Assembly (NCBI RefSeq): GCF_036924645.1
Contig: NZ_JAZHRX010000001.1
Location: 496,001 to 560,000, forward strand
Length of the DNA stretch: 64,000 nucleotides
Reading direction: 5' to 3'
From: Bradyrhizobium sp. AZCC 2176
Lineage (GTDB): Bacteria > Pseudomonadota > Alphaproteobacteria > Rhizobiales > Xanthobacteraceae
Part shown: positions 17,087-28,100 of the stretch, in pieces
Layout of the letters: each line of letters starts with the position of its first letter
Position numbering within the stretch: position 1 is the stretch's first letter
Notes under the pieces: model-generated
Database searches by the model: none
What the model was told of the DNA's origin: nothing
The model's input: only the letters and a program-made list of their open reading frames with translations
Translations under genes and position numbers: made by a program

Positions 17087-18169
17087 TCAATTGATGCGTG
17101 AGCGTATGCGGTCGACCAGCACGGCCAGGATGATGATCACGCCCACGAGCGTCTGCTGCCAGTAGGAGCTGACCTGCGCGAGCACGAGGCCGTTGCGGAT
17201 CACTTCGAGCAGCACGCAGCCGACGATGGCCCCAAGCGGGCCGCCGACGCCACCCGCGAGATTGGCGCCGCCGATGACCGCCGCTGCGATCACGTTGAGC
17301 TCGTAGGATGTCGCCATGTTCGCGGGCGCGGACCCCAGCCAGCCCGAGACGATGATGCCCTGTAGCCCTGCGGCCAGCGCGCAGATCACGTAGACTTCGA
17401 TCTTGACCCGCACGACCGGGATGCCGGTCAACTCCGCCGCCTTCTCGTTGCCGCCGAGCGCGAAGACGTGACGGCCGAAGCTCGTGTGATGCAGCACGAT
17501 CGCCATTACCGCCGCGAGGATTACGAGATAGATGAACGGCGCCGGTACGCCGAACAGATCGCCCGAGGTCAGCGCGTAGAAATAGTCGGCGTCCGGTCCG
17601 CCCGGAAAGCTGCCGCGCCCGTTGGAGACGACATAGCCGAGACCGCGGACGATCGAGAGCATGCCGAGCGTGGTGACGAAAGGCGACAGCCCGAGCACAG
17701 CGATGCAGAAGCCGTTGACTAGGCCGACGATCAGCGCGGTGACAAGTCCCGCCAAGATCGAGACAAGCAGAATCAGCCCCGGTAGGTTGGCGACCACAGT
17801 CTTGCCGTCCGCGGCCAGATGCACGAACAGTGACGCGCCGGGCATGCCCGGCGTCGACAGGCCCGACATCACCATGGACGTGATCATGGCGGAGAAGCAC
17901 ATCATCGATCCCACCGAGAGATCGATGCCGCCGGTGATGATCACGAAGGTGACGCCGAGGGTGGCGATGGCGATGAAGGAAAAGTTCTTCGCCACATTCT
18001 GCATGTTGCCCTGCGTGAAGAAGTAGGGGCTGGCAAAATGCATCGCGATCAGCAGCCCCATGAGCGCCAGCAGAACGTAACCGGTCTGGGACGCGAAGAG
18101 GCCGCGCTGCCACCATCTGATACGGCCGACATTGGTGAAGGAGATCGGGGATTCCAGGGGCATAGCCAT
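17087..18169 (-). CDS. CUT2 sugar ABC transporter permease
   Basis: 360-residue RbsC/FrcC-like permease, about 8-10 membrane segments. Landmarks are IATLGVTFVIITGGIDLSVGSMMC near the N-terminus, GLSPFVTTLGMLSIVRGLGYVVSNGRG mid-protein and VIAAAVIGGANLAGGVGGPLGAIVGCVLL near the C-terminus, all family hallmarks. It overlaps the ATPase stop (TGATG). A single permease gene implies a homodimeric pore. Confidence 0.9.
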   Translation of the reverse strand: MAMPLESPISFTNVGRIRWWQRGLFASQTGYVLLALMGLLIAMHFASPYFFTQGNMQNVAKNFSFIAIATLGVTFVIITGGIDLSVGSMMCFSAMITSMVMSGLSTPGMPGASLFVHLAADGKTVVANLPGLILLVSILAGLVTALIVGLVNGFCIAVLGLSPFVTTLGMLSIVRGLGYVVSNGRGSFPGGPDADYFYALTSGDLFGVPAPFIYLVILAAVMAIVLHHTSFGRHVFALGGNEKAAELTGIPVVRVKIEVYVICALAAGLQGIIVSGWLGSAPANMATSYELNVIAAAVIGGANLAGGVGGPLGAIVGCVLLEVIRNGLVLAQVSSYWQQTLVGVIIILAVLVDRIRSRIN

Positions 18170-18933
18170 CACGCAGCCTCCTTTGCGCCGGTGATCAGGG
18201 CGGTGACTTCCTCGGGACTGGTATCGCGGATCGACTTATCCGCCCGCTTCTCGCCGCGGCGCATGACGACGACGCGGTCGCAGACCGCGAAGACGTCGGG
18301 CATGCGGTGGGAGATCAGCATGACGGCCACGCCCTGCTCTTTCAGCCGATGGATCAGGCCCAGGACCTGCTCGACCTGGCGGACCGAGATCGCCGCAGTC
18401 GGCTCGTCCATCATCACGAGCTTGGCGTTCGACAGGCGGGTGCGTGCGATCGCAACCGCCTGGCGCTGACCGCCGGACATCTGCTTGACGAGATCATGCG
18501 GTCTCGTCTCGGAGCGCAACTCGCCGAACAGCTCCAGCGCGCGCGTCGCCATCGCATTGTGATCGAGGAAGGCGAACGGACCGAACTTGCGCTTGAGCTC
18601 GCGGCCGAGGAAGACGTTGTCCGCCGCCGTGAGATTGTCGGCAAGCGCGAGGTCCTGATAGACGACCTCGATCCCGACCGCGCGGGCATCGATGGGACGG
18701 TGGAAATGCACCGCGTTGCCGTCGAAGCGGACCTCGCCGTGGGTGGGGCGGAAATTGCCGGCGATGATCTTCACGAGCGTCGACTTGCCCGCGCCGTTGT
18801 CGCCCATCAGGCCGACTACCTCGCCGGGGAAGACCTGCATGTCGACGCCATGCAGCGCGCGGATCGCGCCGAACTCCTTGCCGATCCCTGTCAATTCCAG
18901 AACCGGTTGCCCGGCTACACCTGCGGTTTCCAT
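18169..18933 (-). CDS. CUT2 sugar ABC transporter ATPase, single-domain FrcA type
   Basis: 254 residues with one nucleotide-binding domain: Walker A GDNGAGKST, signature MSGGQRQAVAIARTRL, Walker B LVMMDEPTAAIS, H-loop LISHRMPDV. Classical XylG/RbsA proteins have two tandem domains and about 500 residues; this half-size form matches FrcA of the Sinorhizobium fructose/xylose/ribose importer. The switch Ala-Ile-Ser in place of Ala-Leu-Ser/Asp after Walker B is typical of that branch. It follows xylA by 12 bp. Confidence 0.9.
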   Translation of the reverse strand: METAGVAGQPVLELTGIGKEFGAIRALHGVDMQVFPGEVVGLMGDNGAGKSTLVKIIAGNFRPTHGEVRFDGNAVHFHRPIDARAVGIEVVYQDLALADNLTAADNVFLGRELKRKFGPFAFLDHNAMATRALELFGELRSETRPHDLVKQMSGGQRQAVAIARTRLSNAKLVMMDEPTAAISVRQVEQVLGLIHRLKEQGVAVMLISHRMPDVFAVCDRVVVMRRGEKRADKSIRDTSPEEVTALITGAKEAA

Positions 18934-18945
18934 GCTCGGCCTCGC

Positions 18946-20268
18946 TCAGACATACCGGTTGACTAGTGATTCCAGATATTCCTGACGGCCCGAACGTGGC
19001 TGCGGGTCGAACCCGGATGCCAGCGCGCGGTCGGCGAGATCGGCAAGCGAACGCTGGCCAGCGAGGATCGCGCGTCCCTCGGCATCAGCCCATCCGGCGT
19101 AACGTTCCGCAAGCGGCGTGGTCAGCGCCTCGTCATCGAGCATGTCGGCGGCGGCAAGAAACGCCCGCGCGCAGGTGTCCATCGAGCCGACATGGGCGTG
19201 GATCAGATCGTCCGGATCGATCGATTGCCGTCTGATCTTGGCGTCGAAATTGAGACCGCCCGTCGTGAAGCCGCCGGCCTTCAAGATGTCGTGGAACGCC
19301 AGCGCCAACTCCGGCACGTTCATCGCGAACTGGTCGGTGTCCCAGCCGAGCAGATCGTCGCCGCGGTTGATGTCGAGCGAGCCGAACACGCCGAGCGCCT
19401 GGGCCAGCGCGATCTCGTGCTGGAACGAATGGCCGGCAAGGATGGCGTGGTTCTGTTCGATGTTGAGCTTGACGTCTTTCAGAAGGTCATAGCGCTGGAG
19501 GAACCCGTAGCACGTGGCGACGTCGAAATCATATTGATGCTTGGTCGGCTCCTTCGGCTTCGGCTCGATCAGGATCGGTCCCCTGAAACCGATCTTGTGC
19601 TTGTGCTCGACGACCAGCGAGACGAAGCGGCCGAGCTGGTCGAGCTCGCGCTTGATGTCGGTGTTGAGCAGCGTCTCGTAGCCTTCGCGTCCGCCCCAGA
19701 GCACATAGTTCTGCCCGCCCAAACGGTGAGTCACCTCGAGCGCGGCCCGTACCTGGCCGGCGGCATAGGTGAAAATGTCCGGATCCGGATTGGTCGCGGC
19801 GCCGGCCATGTAGCGGCGATGCGTGAACAGATTGGCCGTACCCCAGAGTAGACGCACCTTGGAAGACGCTATCTTCTGTTCGAAGAGATCGGCAACGGCG
19901 TTGAGGTTGGCGACCGATTCGGCGAGCGAGGCGCCTTCCGGCGCCGCATCGACGTCGTGGAAGGTGAAGAAGGGCACATCGAGCAGGCGGAACAGTTCGA
20001 AGGCGATATCGGCCTTGGCGCGCGCCAGCGCCATCGCATCCGTCCCATGGTGCCAGGGCCGCAGGAATGTCTCGCCGCCGAACGGATCGCCGCCGGGCCA
20101 GCAGAACGAATGCCAATAGCAGACCGCGAAACGCAAATGATCCTCGAGCCGCCGTCCGCGCACGACGCGATCCTTGTCGTACCAACGGAAGGCGAGCGGG
20201 CTTTTGGCGTCCTTGCCGCCATAGGCGACCGGCGTGGCCGGCCCGAAGAATTTGGGTGACGCGTTCAC
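18946..20268 (-). CDS. xylA: Xylose isomerase
   Basis: 440-residue class II xylose isomerase, converting D-xylose to D-xylulose. Visible landmarks are the catalytic His in [13 protein letters not shown], Trp-containing WGGREGYE, metal-binding [31 protein letters not shown] and [20 protein letters not shown] place the start at GTG 20268: it overlaps the xylB stop as GTGA and has AAGGAG eight bases upstream. The longer frame to 20307 lies inside xylB and adds residues foreign to the family. Confidence 0.95.
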   Translation of the reverse strand: MNASPKFFGPATPVAYGGKDAKSPLAFRWYDKDRVVRGRRLEDHLRFAVCYWHSFCWPGGDPFGGETFLRPWHHGTDAMALARAKADIAFELFRLLDVPFFTFHDVDAAPEGASLAESVANLNAVADLFEQKIASSKVRLLWGTANLFTHRRYMAGAATNPDPDIFTYAAGQVRAALEVTHRLGGQNYVLWGGREGYETLLNTDIKRELDQLGRFVSLVVEHKHKIGFRGPILIEPKPKEPTKHQYDFDVATCYGFLQRYDLLKDVKLNIEQNHAILAGHSFQHEIALAQALGVFGSLDINRGDDLLGWDTDQFAMNVPELALAFHDILKAGGFTTGGLNFDAKIRRQSIDPDDLIHAHVGSMDTCARAFLAAADMLDDEALTTPLAERYAGWADAEGRAILAGQRSLADLADRALASGFDPQPRSGRQEYLESLVNRYV

Positions 20269-21722
20269 AGGGAAAACTCCTTCAGCGCGGGATATAGCTT
20301 TCGCCACTGGTGATAGGCTTCATCGTAGGCGGCCGTGGCGGACGCACGCGGCGTGAAGCTCGCAAGCCGCCGCGGACGCGTGCAGACCTGCGCCGAATCT
20401 TCGCCTGTAACGGCGAGCCTGCCGAGCCGCGCGGCACCGAGCGCTGCGCCGACCTCGCCCTCCTCGACGCGGTGGACGGGAATGGCGAGAACGTCGGCGC
20501 AGATCTGGGCCCACAGTGCCGAGCGCGAGCCGCCGCCGACGAGATCGACCTCCGTGATCGCTGAACTCGCGCTGCCGAGCGCCACGAGATTGTCGCGCGC
20601 GGCGAAGGCCACGCCCTCGAGGACGGCCTGGACGATTTGATCGCGTCCTGTCGCACCGCGCAGGCCGACGAAGGCGCCGCTGGCGGCGGCGTCGTTGTGC
20701 GGCGTGCGCTCGCCATCGAGATAGGGAAGGAACTGGACCGGGCTCGGTCCGCGGACGGTCTCGCCGAGCGGCGCCAGCAGCGCGGCGGCAGGCGTCGCCA
20801 TGAGGCCCGAAAGCCAGGCGAGCGAGGCGGCCGCCGCCAGCATCACGCCCATCTGGTGCCAGAGACCCGGAAGCGCATGACAGAAGGCGTGCACAGCCGC
20901 CGCTGGCGCCGGTACAAAACTATCAGTGACACGAAACACGACGCCTGAAGTTCCCAGCGACAGGAACGCATCGCCGGGCGTGATGGCGCCGAGCCCGATC
21001 GCGCTCGCGGCGCAATCTCCCGCACCGCCGGCAACCACGACATCTTTCGCCATGCCCCAGCGCTTCGAAAATTCGGGGGCAAGTGCTGCGCTGATCTCGC
21101 TGCCTTCGACCAGGCGCGGCATGTGGTGAAGATCGAGCCCGGTGGCATGTAGCAGCAACGCAGACCAGCGGCGCTGATCGACATCGAGCCAGAGCGTGCC
21201 GGCGGCGTCCGACATGTCCTCGACCATCTCGCCGGTCAGGCGGTAGCGCACGTAGGCCTTTGGCAGCAGCACTTTTGCCACCCGATCGAAAATCTCGGGC
21301 TCGTGGCGGGCCACCCAGAGCAGCTTTGGCGCGGTGAAGCCTGGCATCGCGAGATTGCCGGCGATGGCGTGGAGCGAGGGACAGCGCTCCTCGAGCCTCT
21401 CGCATTCGGCATGGGACCGGCCATCATTCCACAGGATGGCCGGACGCAGCGGACGACCGTCGTTGCCGAGCAAGGTAGCGCCGTGCATCTGGCCGGAGAG
21501 ACCGATGCCATGCACCTGCGCGACGTCGCGCGGATGAGCGGACGCGAGGTCATCGACGGCGCCGATCGCCGCATCAACCCAGGCGTCCGGATCCTGCTCG
21601 GACCACAGCGGTGCGGGATGCGAGAGCGCAAGCTCGCGCGCCGCTGTCGCGACGATCGCGCCAGCCTCGTTCACGAGCACCGCCTTCACACCGGACGTGC
21701 CGATGTCCATCCCGAGATACAC
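20265..21722 (-). CDS. xylB: Xylulokinase
   Basis: 485-residue FGGY-family kinase phosphorylating D-xylulose to xylulose 5-phosphate. The N-terminal [18 protein letters not shown] is the first ATPase-fold motif, followed by [15 protein letters not shown] and [11 protein letters not shown] typical of XylB, and [13 protein letters not shown] plus [17 protein letters not shown] in the C-terminal domain. The start is GTG 21722, preceded by GGGGAGG; the frame to 21791 lacks a site. Its stop overlaps xylA. Confidence 0.94.
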   Translation of the reverse strand: MYLGMDIGTSGVKAVLVNEAGAIVATAARELALSHPAPLWSEQDPDAWVDAAIGAVDDLASAHPRDVAQVHGIGLSGQMHGATLLGNDGRPLRPAILWNDGRSHAECERLEERCPSLHAIAGNLAMPGFTAPKLLWVARHEPEIFDRVAKVLLPKAYVRYRLTGEMVEDMSDAAGTLWLDVDQRRWSALLLHATGLDLHHMPRLVEGSEISAALAPEFSKRWGMAKDVVVAGGAGDCAASAIGLGAITPGDAFLSLGTSGVVFRVTDSFVPAPAAAVHAFCHALPGLWHQMGVMLAAAASLAWLSGLMATPAAALLAPLGETVRGPSPVQFLPYLDGERTPHNDAAASGAFVGLRGATGRDQIVQAVLEGVAFAARDNLVALGSASSAITEVDLVGGGSRSALWAQICADVLAIPVHRVEEGEVGAALGAARLGRLAVTGEDSAQVCTRPRRLASFTPRASATAAYDEAYHQWRKLYPALKEFSL

Positions 21723-21804
21723 GTCGTCGTCCTCCCCTTCCGGCCCAGTTGGCGATCTTCGTCGCCTTTCCCATATCGGGCCGTCCTGCAATCAGCTCTG
21801 CGGG

Positions 21805-22848
21805 CTACGGCAGATTGTCCCGCATCACGATGTCGATCCGGATCTTCTCCTGTTCACTCAGGATCGGCTCGCCGCGGGCGAGCGCGAGCAGCACGCGCAC
21901 GGCGGCGCGGGCCTCATGTCCCGGGTTCTGCGAGATCGCCGCGTCCATCACGCCCTGCAACAAGAGCTTGCGCGTCAGCACGGTGACGTCGTGCCCGACA
22001 AACACCACCTGCTGCTCGCGACCGGAACCGACGAGGGCCTTGGCGACGCCTTGCGTACCGGCGCCGACATTGTAGAGGCCGACGATGTCAGGATGCTTGC
22101 CGAGCAGCTGCGACATGAGCTGCTCCGAGCGCTCGTCCTCGTCGCGTCCTTCGAGCACGGGCAGCACGTTAAGCGCAGGAAACTCCGACGCCATCACCTG
22201 ATTGAAGCCGAAGATGCGCTCGGCATGGTCGCGCAGGCCTTGCGAGCCGGCGACGATCGCGACCTTGCCGGATCGCGGGCCAACGAGGCGGCCGACCAGC
22301 GCGCCGGCGGTGCGCCCGGCGGCGATATTGTCGATGCCGACATAATGATGGCGGCGCGACGACGGCACATCAGAGACCAGCGTCACCACCTTGGCGCCGC
22401 CATCGACGAGATCGTTGATGGCGGCCCGCACGCTCGGATGATCGAGCGCGACGACCGCGACGCCGTCATACTCGCCGGCAAGCGCCTCCAGCGAGCTCGC
22501 GAGAACAGAGACGTCGAACACGTCGGTCGCGACCATCTCCACCGCGACGCGGCGGGCCGACAACCAGCCCGACATCTCGCCGAGATAAGACTGGATCTGC
22601 TGCATGAACAGGTTCGGCCCCGACGGCATCACGAAGGCGAAGCGCCGGGTACGGCCACGGGCGAGCTCGGCGCCGGCCACAAGCGGCTGGAAGGAGTTGC
22701 GCGCGATCGTCTCCTTGACGCGGCGGACCGTGTCCGGCCGCACGCCGGGGCGGTTGTGCAGGACGCGATCGACCGTCGCAAGGCTGACGCCAGCCTGGCG
22801 GGCGATGTCCCTGAGCGTGAGAGGGCTGTTGGCGTCCGGCTCCTTCAT
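21805..22848 (-). CDS. LacI-family regulator of the xylose operon
   Basis: 347 residues. HTH and hinge are at about 10-60 (LTLRDIARQAGVSLATVDRVLHNRPGVRPDTVRRVKETI), with the VDRVLH variant seen in regulators that bind sugars through RbsB-like domains. The ligand domain has FAFVMPSGPNLFMQQIQSYL and GLYNVGAGTQGVAKAL. It is the first gene of the xylose cluster, on the same strand and 82 bp before xylB, so it may be co-transcribed or have its own promoter. ATG 22848 is chosen over a start at 22902 by family length. Confidence 0.85.
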   Translation of the reverse strand: MKEPDANSPLTLRDIARQAGVSLATVDRVLHNRPGVRPDTVRRVKETIARNSFQPLVAGAELARGRTRRFAFVMPSGPNLFMQQIQSYLGEMSGWLSARRVAVEMVATDVFDVSVLASSLEALAGEYDGVAVVALDHPSVRAAINDLVDGGAKVVTLVSDVPSSRRHHYVGIDNIAAGRTAGALVGRLVGPRSGKVAIVAGSQGLRDHAERIFGFNQVMASEFPALNVLPVLEGRDEDERSEQLMSQLLGKHPDIVGLYNVGAGTQGVAKALVGSGREQQVVFVGHDVTVLTRKLLLQGVMDAAISQNPGHEARAAVRVLLALARGEPILSEQEKIRIDIVMRDNLP

Positions 22849-22998
22849 GGGCTGAAGGCTAGCAGAGGTTATTTGAGGTACGCAACTCATTTTGAGGAAC
22901 ACGACGGCGCGCCGAGCATTAGAGCTTCACTTCCAATCGCGCCCAAACAGCCGGGCGGGAATAGAGCCGCCAATATAACGAACTCAGCAGCTTAAGTG

Positions 22999-23027
22999 CT
23001 GGCTGGGGCGGGAGGGATCGAACCTCC
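22999..23027. repeat. Direct repeat: 3' fragment of tRNA-Gln (putative att site, left)
   Basis: These 29 bases are identical to 41266-41294. On the minus strand they read as the T-arm (GGAGGTTCGATCCCTCC), the 3' acceptor strand CGCCCCA, G and CCA of tRNA-Gln. The rest of the cloverleaf is absent: beyond 23027 the sequence diverges and no matching 5' acceptor strand is found. A detached tRNA 3' end is the classic scar of site-specific integration into a tRNA gene. Confidence 0.75.
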
Positions 23028-23069
23028 ATGCAGTGGGGCTGCATCCCAGAAGGCTGAACTGCGCCATCG

Positions 23070-23672
23070 TCAACGTTTCGTCGACTGTTCCTCGAAAACT
23101 TTGACGGATACGCTCGCCACTTGGCGCAGTGCTTCGCGATCGGCGCCCGACGATGCCATCACGCCCATGCCGGCGGATACCGCCGAGAGATAGCGCGCCA
23201 GCGCGGCAGCGTCGGCGGTCCGTTTCAGATCGCCCTCCTTCTTCGCTCTGGCGAAGCGTTCGCGGAGCTGATCTTCGGTCAATGCACGGCGCGCTGCGAG
23301 CTCGAAGGGAACGTTCTCCGAACCGGTACCGCAGGCAAGGCCGCCTTGCACGAGCAGGCAACCGGGCGGATTGTCGGGATCGGTTTGGATGTCCGCGGTC
23401 TCCATGAGCATCCGCTCCGCGACGTCGCGGGCGGTCGGCGCGCTCAAGACCCCCTCCATCCAGGCCGCACGTTTGGCGGTGTACCGGTCGAGGGCAGCCT
23501 TCAGGAGACCTTCCTTGTTTCCAAATGCCGCATAGAGACTGGGCGGGTTAATGCCCATCACCTCGGTCAACTGCGCAATGGTTGCGCCCTCATAGCCATG
23601 TCTCCAGAAGACTTCCATCGCCTGATCCAACGCGGCATCGGCGTCGAATTCTCTCGGGCGTCCCATGGCCAT
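23070..23672 (-). CDS. TetR-family regulator of the MexEF-like efflux operon
   Basis: 200 residues. The N-terminal HTH is MGRPREFDADAALDQAMEVFWRHGYEGATIAQLTEVMGINPPSLYAAFGNKEGLL; the DPDNPPGCLLVQGGLACG block is found in the TetR branch that often controls efflux genes. The start at 23672 has AAGGGAG eight bases upstream; a much longer frame extends to 24020 but runs into the divergent MFP gene and has no site. Divergent arrangement with a 203-bp shared promoter region suggests it represses the efflux operon. Confidence 0.88.
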   Translation of the reverse strand: MAMGRPREFDADAALDQAMEVFWRHGYEGATIAQLTEVMGINPPSLYAAFGNKEGLLKAALDRYTAKRAAWMEGVLSAPTARDVAERMLMETADIQTDPDNPPGCLLVQGGLACGTGSENVPFELAARRALTEDQLRERFARAKKEGDLKRTADAAALARYLSAVSAGMGVMASSGADREALRQVASVSVKVFEEQSTKR

Positions 23673-23844
23673 TCGCGTTACTCCCTTGAGGCGGACGCCG
23701 TTGTGCGTTTGGCGTTTCAAGCCTCTAACCTTCTGATTTATTGTGGTTCTTTTATTTGATTTCCAGTCTTGCGGCTTGCGACATAATATTTTCGTAGTGG
23801 ATGGTACATAAGTATCTTGCAGACTGCCGTCCAGCTCCACATCT

Positions 23845-23858
23845 GTAGCGAACACTAC
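23845..23858. promoter_or_regulatory. Candidate TetR operator upstream of the MFP gene
   Basis: GTAGCGAACACTAC is an imperfect palindrome (GTAGnGnnCnCTAC) 17 bp before the MFP start. A related half GTAGTG occurs further upstream near 23792. Position fits a repressor site, but the motif is short and only weakly supported. Confidence 0.3.
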
Positions 23859-23875
23859 ATTTATGGAGCGCGCAA

Positions 23876-25117
23876 ATGCCCCCATCTGCCAATACCTCCC
23901 GTTCCGGCCGATTCCGACGCGTTGTCGGCGGCGTTGCCGTGATCGGCGTCCTCGCGGCGGCCGGTTCGATCGCGAGCGGCCGCTATTTTCATGCGGCCCA
24001 GGCGACCACAGGCACCGCACCCGAGCAGGCCATCTCCGTCACGATCGCGGTGATCGAGCCGCGTCGGACCGCGCTGTGGGATGACTTCTCTGGACGTCTC
24101 GAAGCCGTCAACCGCGTCGAGCTTCGCCCACGCGTCGCTGGCGCGATCCTGTCGGCCAACTTTGCCGAGGGCGCGTTGGTGAAAGCTGGCGATGTCCTGT
24201 TCAAGATTGATCCCGCGCCCTACGCCGCCGAAGTGGATAAGGCGAGCGCGCAGCTCGAGGCAGCAAGAGCGCGTGCGATCTTCACTGCGGGCGAAGTCGA
24301 GCGTGGCGCACAGCTCGTCGGCAACGCCGTCGTCACGCGGCGAGATTTCGATCAGCGCGAGAACGCCAATCGCGAAGCGATCGCCAATGTGAAGGCGGCC
24401 GAGGCGACGCTGCAGACTGCAAAGCTCAATCTGGACTACACCGAGGTCCGCGCACCCGTCGATGGCCGCGTCGGCAAGGTCGAGGTGACCGTCGGAAATC
24501 TCGTGGCCGCAGGGACTGCCTCCCCGGTCCTGACCTCTCTGGTCTCTGTCAACCCGATCTATGTAAGTTTCGATGCGGACGAAGAGATCGTGCTGCGGGC
24601 GCTGAATTCCATTGCAGATAGTTCGGGCAAGCGCGGCAATCTTGATCAAATACCCGTCGAGATGACCACCTCTGGCGGCACATCGGCCAAAGGTCATATC
24701 CAGTTGATCGACAACCAGGTCAATGGCCAGAGCGGCACGATACGCGTCCGCGCGGTATTCCAGAACGAGGATGGACGCCTCATCCCCGGCCAGTTCGCGC
24801 GGGTGCGGATGGGCCAGCCTCAGCAACAGACACTGGTGATGATCGACGAGCGAGCCATCGGCACCGATCAGGATAAGAAGTTCGTTATGGTGGTCAGCGA
24901 CGACAACCGCGCGGTCTATCGCGGAATAACGCTCGGCGGCGCCGTCGACGGGCTCCGCATCGTGACGGGTGGCCTAAAATCCGGTGACCGCATCGTCGTG
25001 AACGGCCTACAGCGGGTACGCCCGGGCGCGCTCCTGAAGACCGAAATTGCGGAGATGGGCTCGCGCGGACCGCAGCAAGCATCGAACGCCGGCAGCCGGC
25101 AAATCGTGCAGCGCTAA
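23876..25117 (+). CDS. RND efflux periplasmic adaptor (MexE-like)
   Basis: 413-residue membrane-fusion protein. It has an N-terminal uncleaved anchor or signal (VVGGVAVIGVLAAAGSIAS), a lipoyl-type barrel RVELRPRVAGAILSANFAEGALVKAGDVLFKIDP, an alpha-hairpin, and second lipoyl half LDYTEVRAPVDGRVGKVEVTVGNLV, then a beta-barrel and membrane-proximal domain (NGLQRVRPGALLKTE). No lipobox Cys follows the signal. It links the inner-membrane pump to an outer-membrane channel; the pump gene follows after 26 bp. Confidence 0.92.
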   Translation: MPPSANTSRSGRFRRVVGGVAVIGVLAAAGSIASGRYFHAAQATTGTAPEQAISVTIAVIEPRRTALWDDFSGRLEAVNRVELRPRVAGAILSANFAEGALVKAGDVLFKIDPAPYAAEVDKASAQLEAARARAIFTAGEVERGAQLVGNAVVTRRDFDQRENANREAIANVKAAEATLQTAKLNLDYTEVRAPVDGRVGKVEVTVGNLVAAGTASPVLTSLVSVNPIYVSFDADEEIVLRALNSIADSSGKRGNLDQIPVEMTTSGGTSAKGHIQLIDNQVNGQSGTIRVRAVFQNEDGRLIPGQFARVRMGQPQQQTLVMIDERAIGTDQDKKFVMVVSDDNRAVYRGITLGGAVDGLRIVTGGLKSGDRIVVNGLQRVRPGALLKTEIAEMGSRGPQQASNAGSRQIVQR

Positions 25118-25143
25118 CGACCGTCAGCGCTTGGGGCATAGCA

Positions 25144-28100
25144 ATGAATCTCTCAAAGTTCTTCATCGATCGGCCGATTTTTGCCGGTGTGCTTTCGATC
25201 GTGATCTTCCTGGCCGGCCTGATCTCGCTCTTTGCCATGCCGATCTCGGAGTATCCGGACGTCGTGCCGCCCTCCGTAGTGGTACGGGCGACCTACCCCG
25301 GCGCCAATCCGAAGGTGATCGCGGAGACAGTGGCAACGCCGATCGAGGAGCAGATCAACGGCGTCGAGAACATGCTCTATATGAGCAGCCAGGCAACCAC
25401 CGACGGGGCGATGACGCTGACAGTGACGTTCCGCCTCGGCACCGATCCCGACAAGGCGACGCAGCTTGTGCAGAACCGCGTGCAGCAGGCCGAGCCGCGC
25501 CTGCCGGCGGTAGTTCGCCAGCTCGGCATTATCACCAAGAAGAGTTCGCCCGACCTCACCATGGTCGTGCACCTGCTGTCGCCAAACAACCGCTATGACA
25601 TGACGTATCTCCGCAACTACGCGGTGCTGAACGTCAAGGACCGCCTTGCGCGGATCGACGGCGTTGGTGATGTCCAGCTCTACGGTGCCGGCGACTACTC
25701 GATGCGCGTCTGGGTCGACCCGCAGAAGGCCGCCGAGCACGGCCTGACCGCAAGCGACATCGTGAGGGCGATCCAGGCGCAGAACGTCGAGGCGGCCGCC
25801 GGCGTGGTCGGCTCCTCGCCGAGCGTCAAGGGCATCGACCTTCAGATGTCGGTCAACGCCGAAGGTCGGCTCGCGAGTGAGGAACAGTTCGGCGACATCG
25901 TGGTCAAGACCGGTTCGCGCGGCGAGGTGGTGCGGCTGCGCGACGTCGCGCGCATCGAATTAGGTGCGTCCGCGTACGGCCTGCGCTCGCTGCTCGACAA
26001 CAAACAGGCGGTGGCGATCCCGATCTTCCAGGCGCCGGGCTCCAACGCGCTCGAGATATCCGACCACGTCCGCGCCACCATGGCCGAGATCAGGAAGAAC
26101 ATGCCCGAGGGCGTATCCTACCAGATCGTCTACGACCCCACACAGTTCGTGCGCTCGTCGATCGAGGCGGTGATCCACACGTTGCTGGAAGCGATCGCGC
26201 TGGTGGTGCTGGTGGTCATCCTGTTCCTCCAAACCTGGCGGGCTTCCATCATTCCGCTCCTGGCCGTGCCGGTGTCGATCGTCGGCACATTCGCCGTGAT
26301 GCACGTGTTCGGCTTCTCCATCAATGCGCTCAGCCTGTTCGGCCTGGTGCTCGCGATCGGCATCGTCGTCGACGACGCTATCGTCGTGGTCGAGAACGTC
26401 GAGCGCAACATCGAGGCCGGACTGTCGCCGCGAGACGCCACCTACCAGGCAATGCGGGAAGTTTCCGGCCCCATCATCGCGATCGCACTGGTCTTGATTG
26501 CGGTATTCGTTCCCCTCGCCTTCATCTCCGGCCTCACCGGGCAATTCTACAAGCAGTTCGCGCTAACGATCGCGATCTCGACCGTGATCTCCGCAGTCAA
26601 CTCCCTCACGCTGTCACCGGCATTGTCGGCGTTGCTGCTCAAGGGCCACAATGAACCCAAGGACAGGCTGACCCTCATTCTGGAAAAAGGTTTCGGCTGG
26701 TTCTTCCGCGGCTTCAACCGAGCCTTCGCGCGCTCCTCGGAGAATTATAGCGGCAGCGTCTCCAAAGTGATCTCCGGCAAGGCGGCGGTAATGGGTCTCT
26801 ATGTGCTCCTGGTCGGACTGACCGCCCTGCTGTTCCAGCAGGTGCCGAGCGGCTTCGTCCCCGGCCAGGACAAGCAGTACCTCGTCGGCTTCGCACGCCT
26901 GCCCGACGGCGCCACGCTCGACCGCACCGAAGAGGTCATCCGCAAGATGAGCGAAATTGCGCTGACGCAACCCGGCGTCGAGAGTTCGGTGGCGTTTCCC
27001 GGCCTGTCGATCTCCGGTTTCACCAATTCCTCGAGCGCCGGCATCGTGTTCTCTACGTTGAAGCCGTTCGACGATCGCAAGGATCCGGTGCTGAGCGGCT
27101 CTGCGATCGCGGCCGAGCTGAACAAGAAATATGCCGGGATTCAGGAAGCCTTCATCGCCATGTTTCCGCCGCCGCCCGTCAACGGACTAGGAACCATCGG
27201 CGGCTTCAAGCTCCAGATCGAGGATCGCGCCGGCCTTGGCTACGACGCGTTGAACGAGGCGACCAAGGCGTTCATGGCCGCGATGCAGAAGGCACCGGAA
27301 ATCGCCGGCGTCTTCTCGAGCTTCCAGGTCAACGTGCCACAACTGTTCGCGGACATCGATCGCACCAAGGCCCTCCAGCTTGGCGTTCCGGTAACGGAGG
27401 TATTCAACACGCTGCAAATCTATCTGGGCTCATACTACGTCAACGACTTCAACAAGTTCGGGCGCACCTATTCGGTCTATGTCCAGGCTGACGCGCCGTT
27501 CCGTGCGCGGGCCGACGATATCAGGCAGTTGAAGGTGCGCTCTGCGTCCGGCGACATGATCCCGCTCTCGGCGCTCTTGAAGATTCGCCAGAGCGCCGGG
27601 CCCGAACGCGCGATCCGTTACAACGGTTTCTTGTCCTCCGACATCAACGCCGCGGCAGCGCCCGGCTACTCCTCCGGCCAGGCCCAGGAAGCGGCCACGC
27701 GCATCGCCGCCGAAGTGCTACCGCCTGGCTTCGCCTTTGAATGGACCGACCTGACCTATCAGGAGTTCATCGCCGGCAACTCCGGCATCTGGGTTTTTCC
27801 ACTCGCGATCCTCCTCGTGTTCCTGGTGCTGGCTGCGCTCTATGAGAGCCTGACCCTGCCTCTGTCGATCATCATGATCGTGCCAATGGGGTTGCTTGCC
27901 GCGATGTTCGGCGTCTGGATCTCGAAGGGCGACAATAACGTCTTCACCCAGATCGGGTTGATCGTGCTGGTGGGATTATCTGCCAAGAACGCGATCCTTA
28001 TCGTCGAATTCGCGCGCGAACTGGAGTTCGCAGGTCGTTCGCCGATTCGTGCCGCGATCGAGGCGAGCCGCCTGCGGCTGCGCCCGATCCTGATGACTTC

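Noticed and set aside
23673..24020. N-terminal extension of the first TetR gene
   Set aside because: It would overlap the divergent adaptor gene and lacks a start signal; the family begins at MGRPREF.
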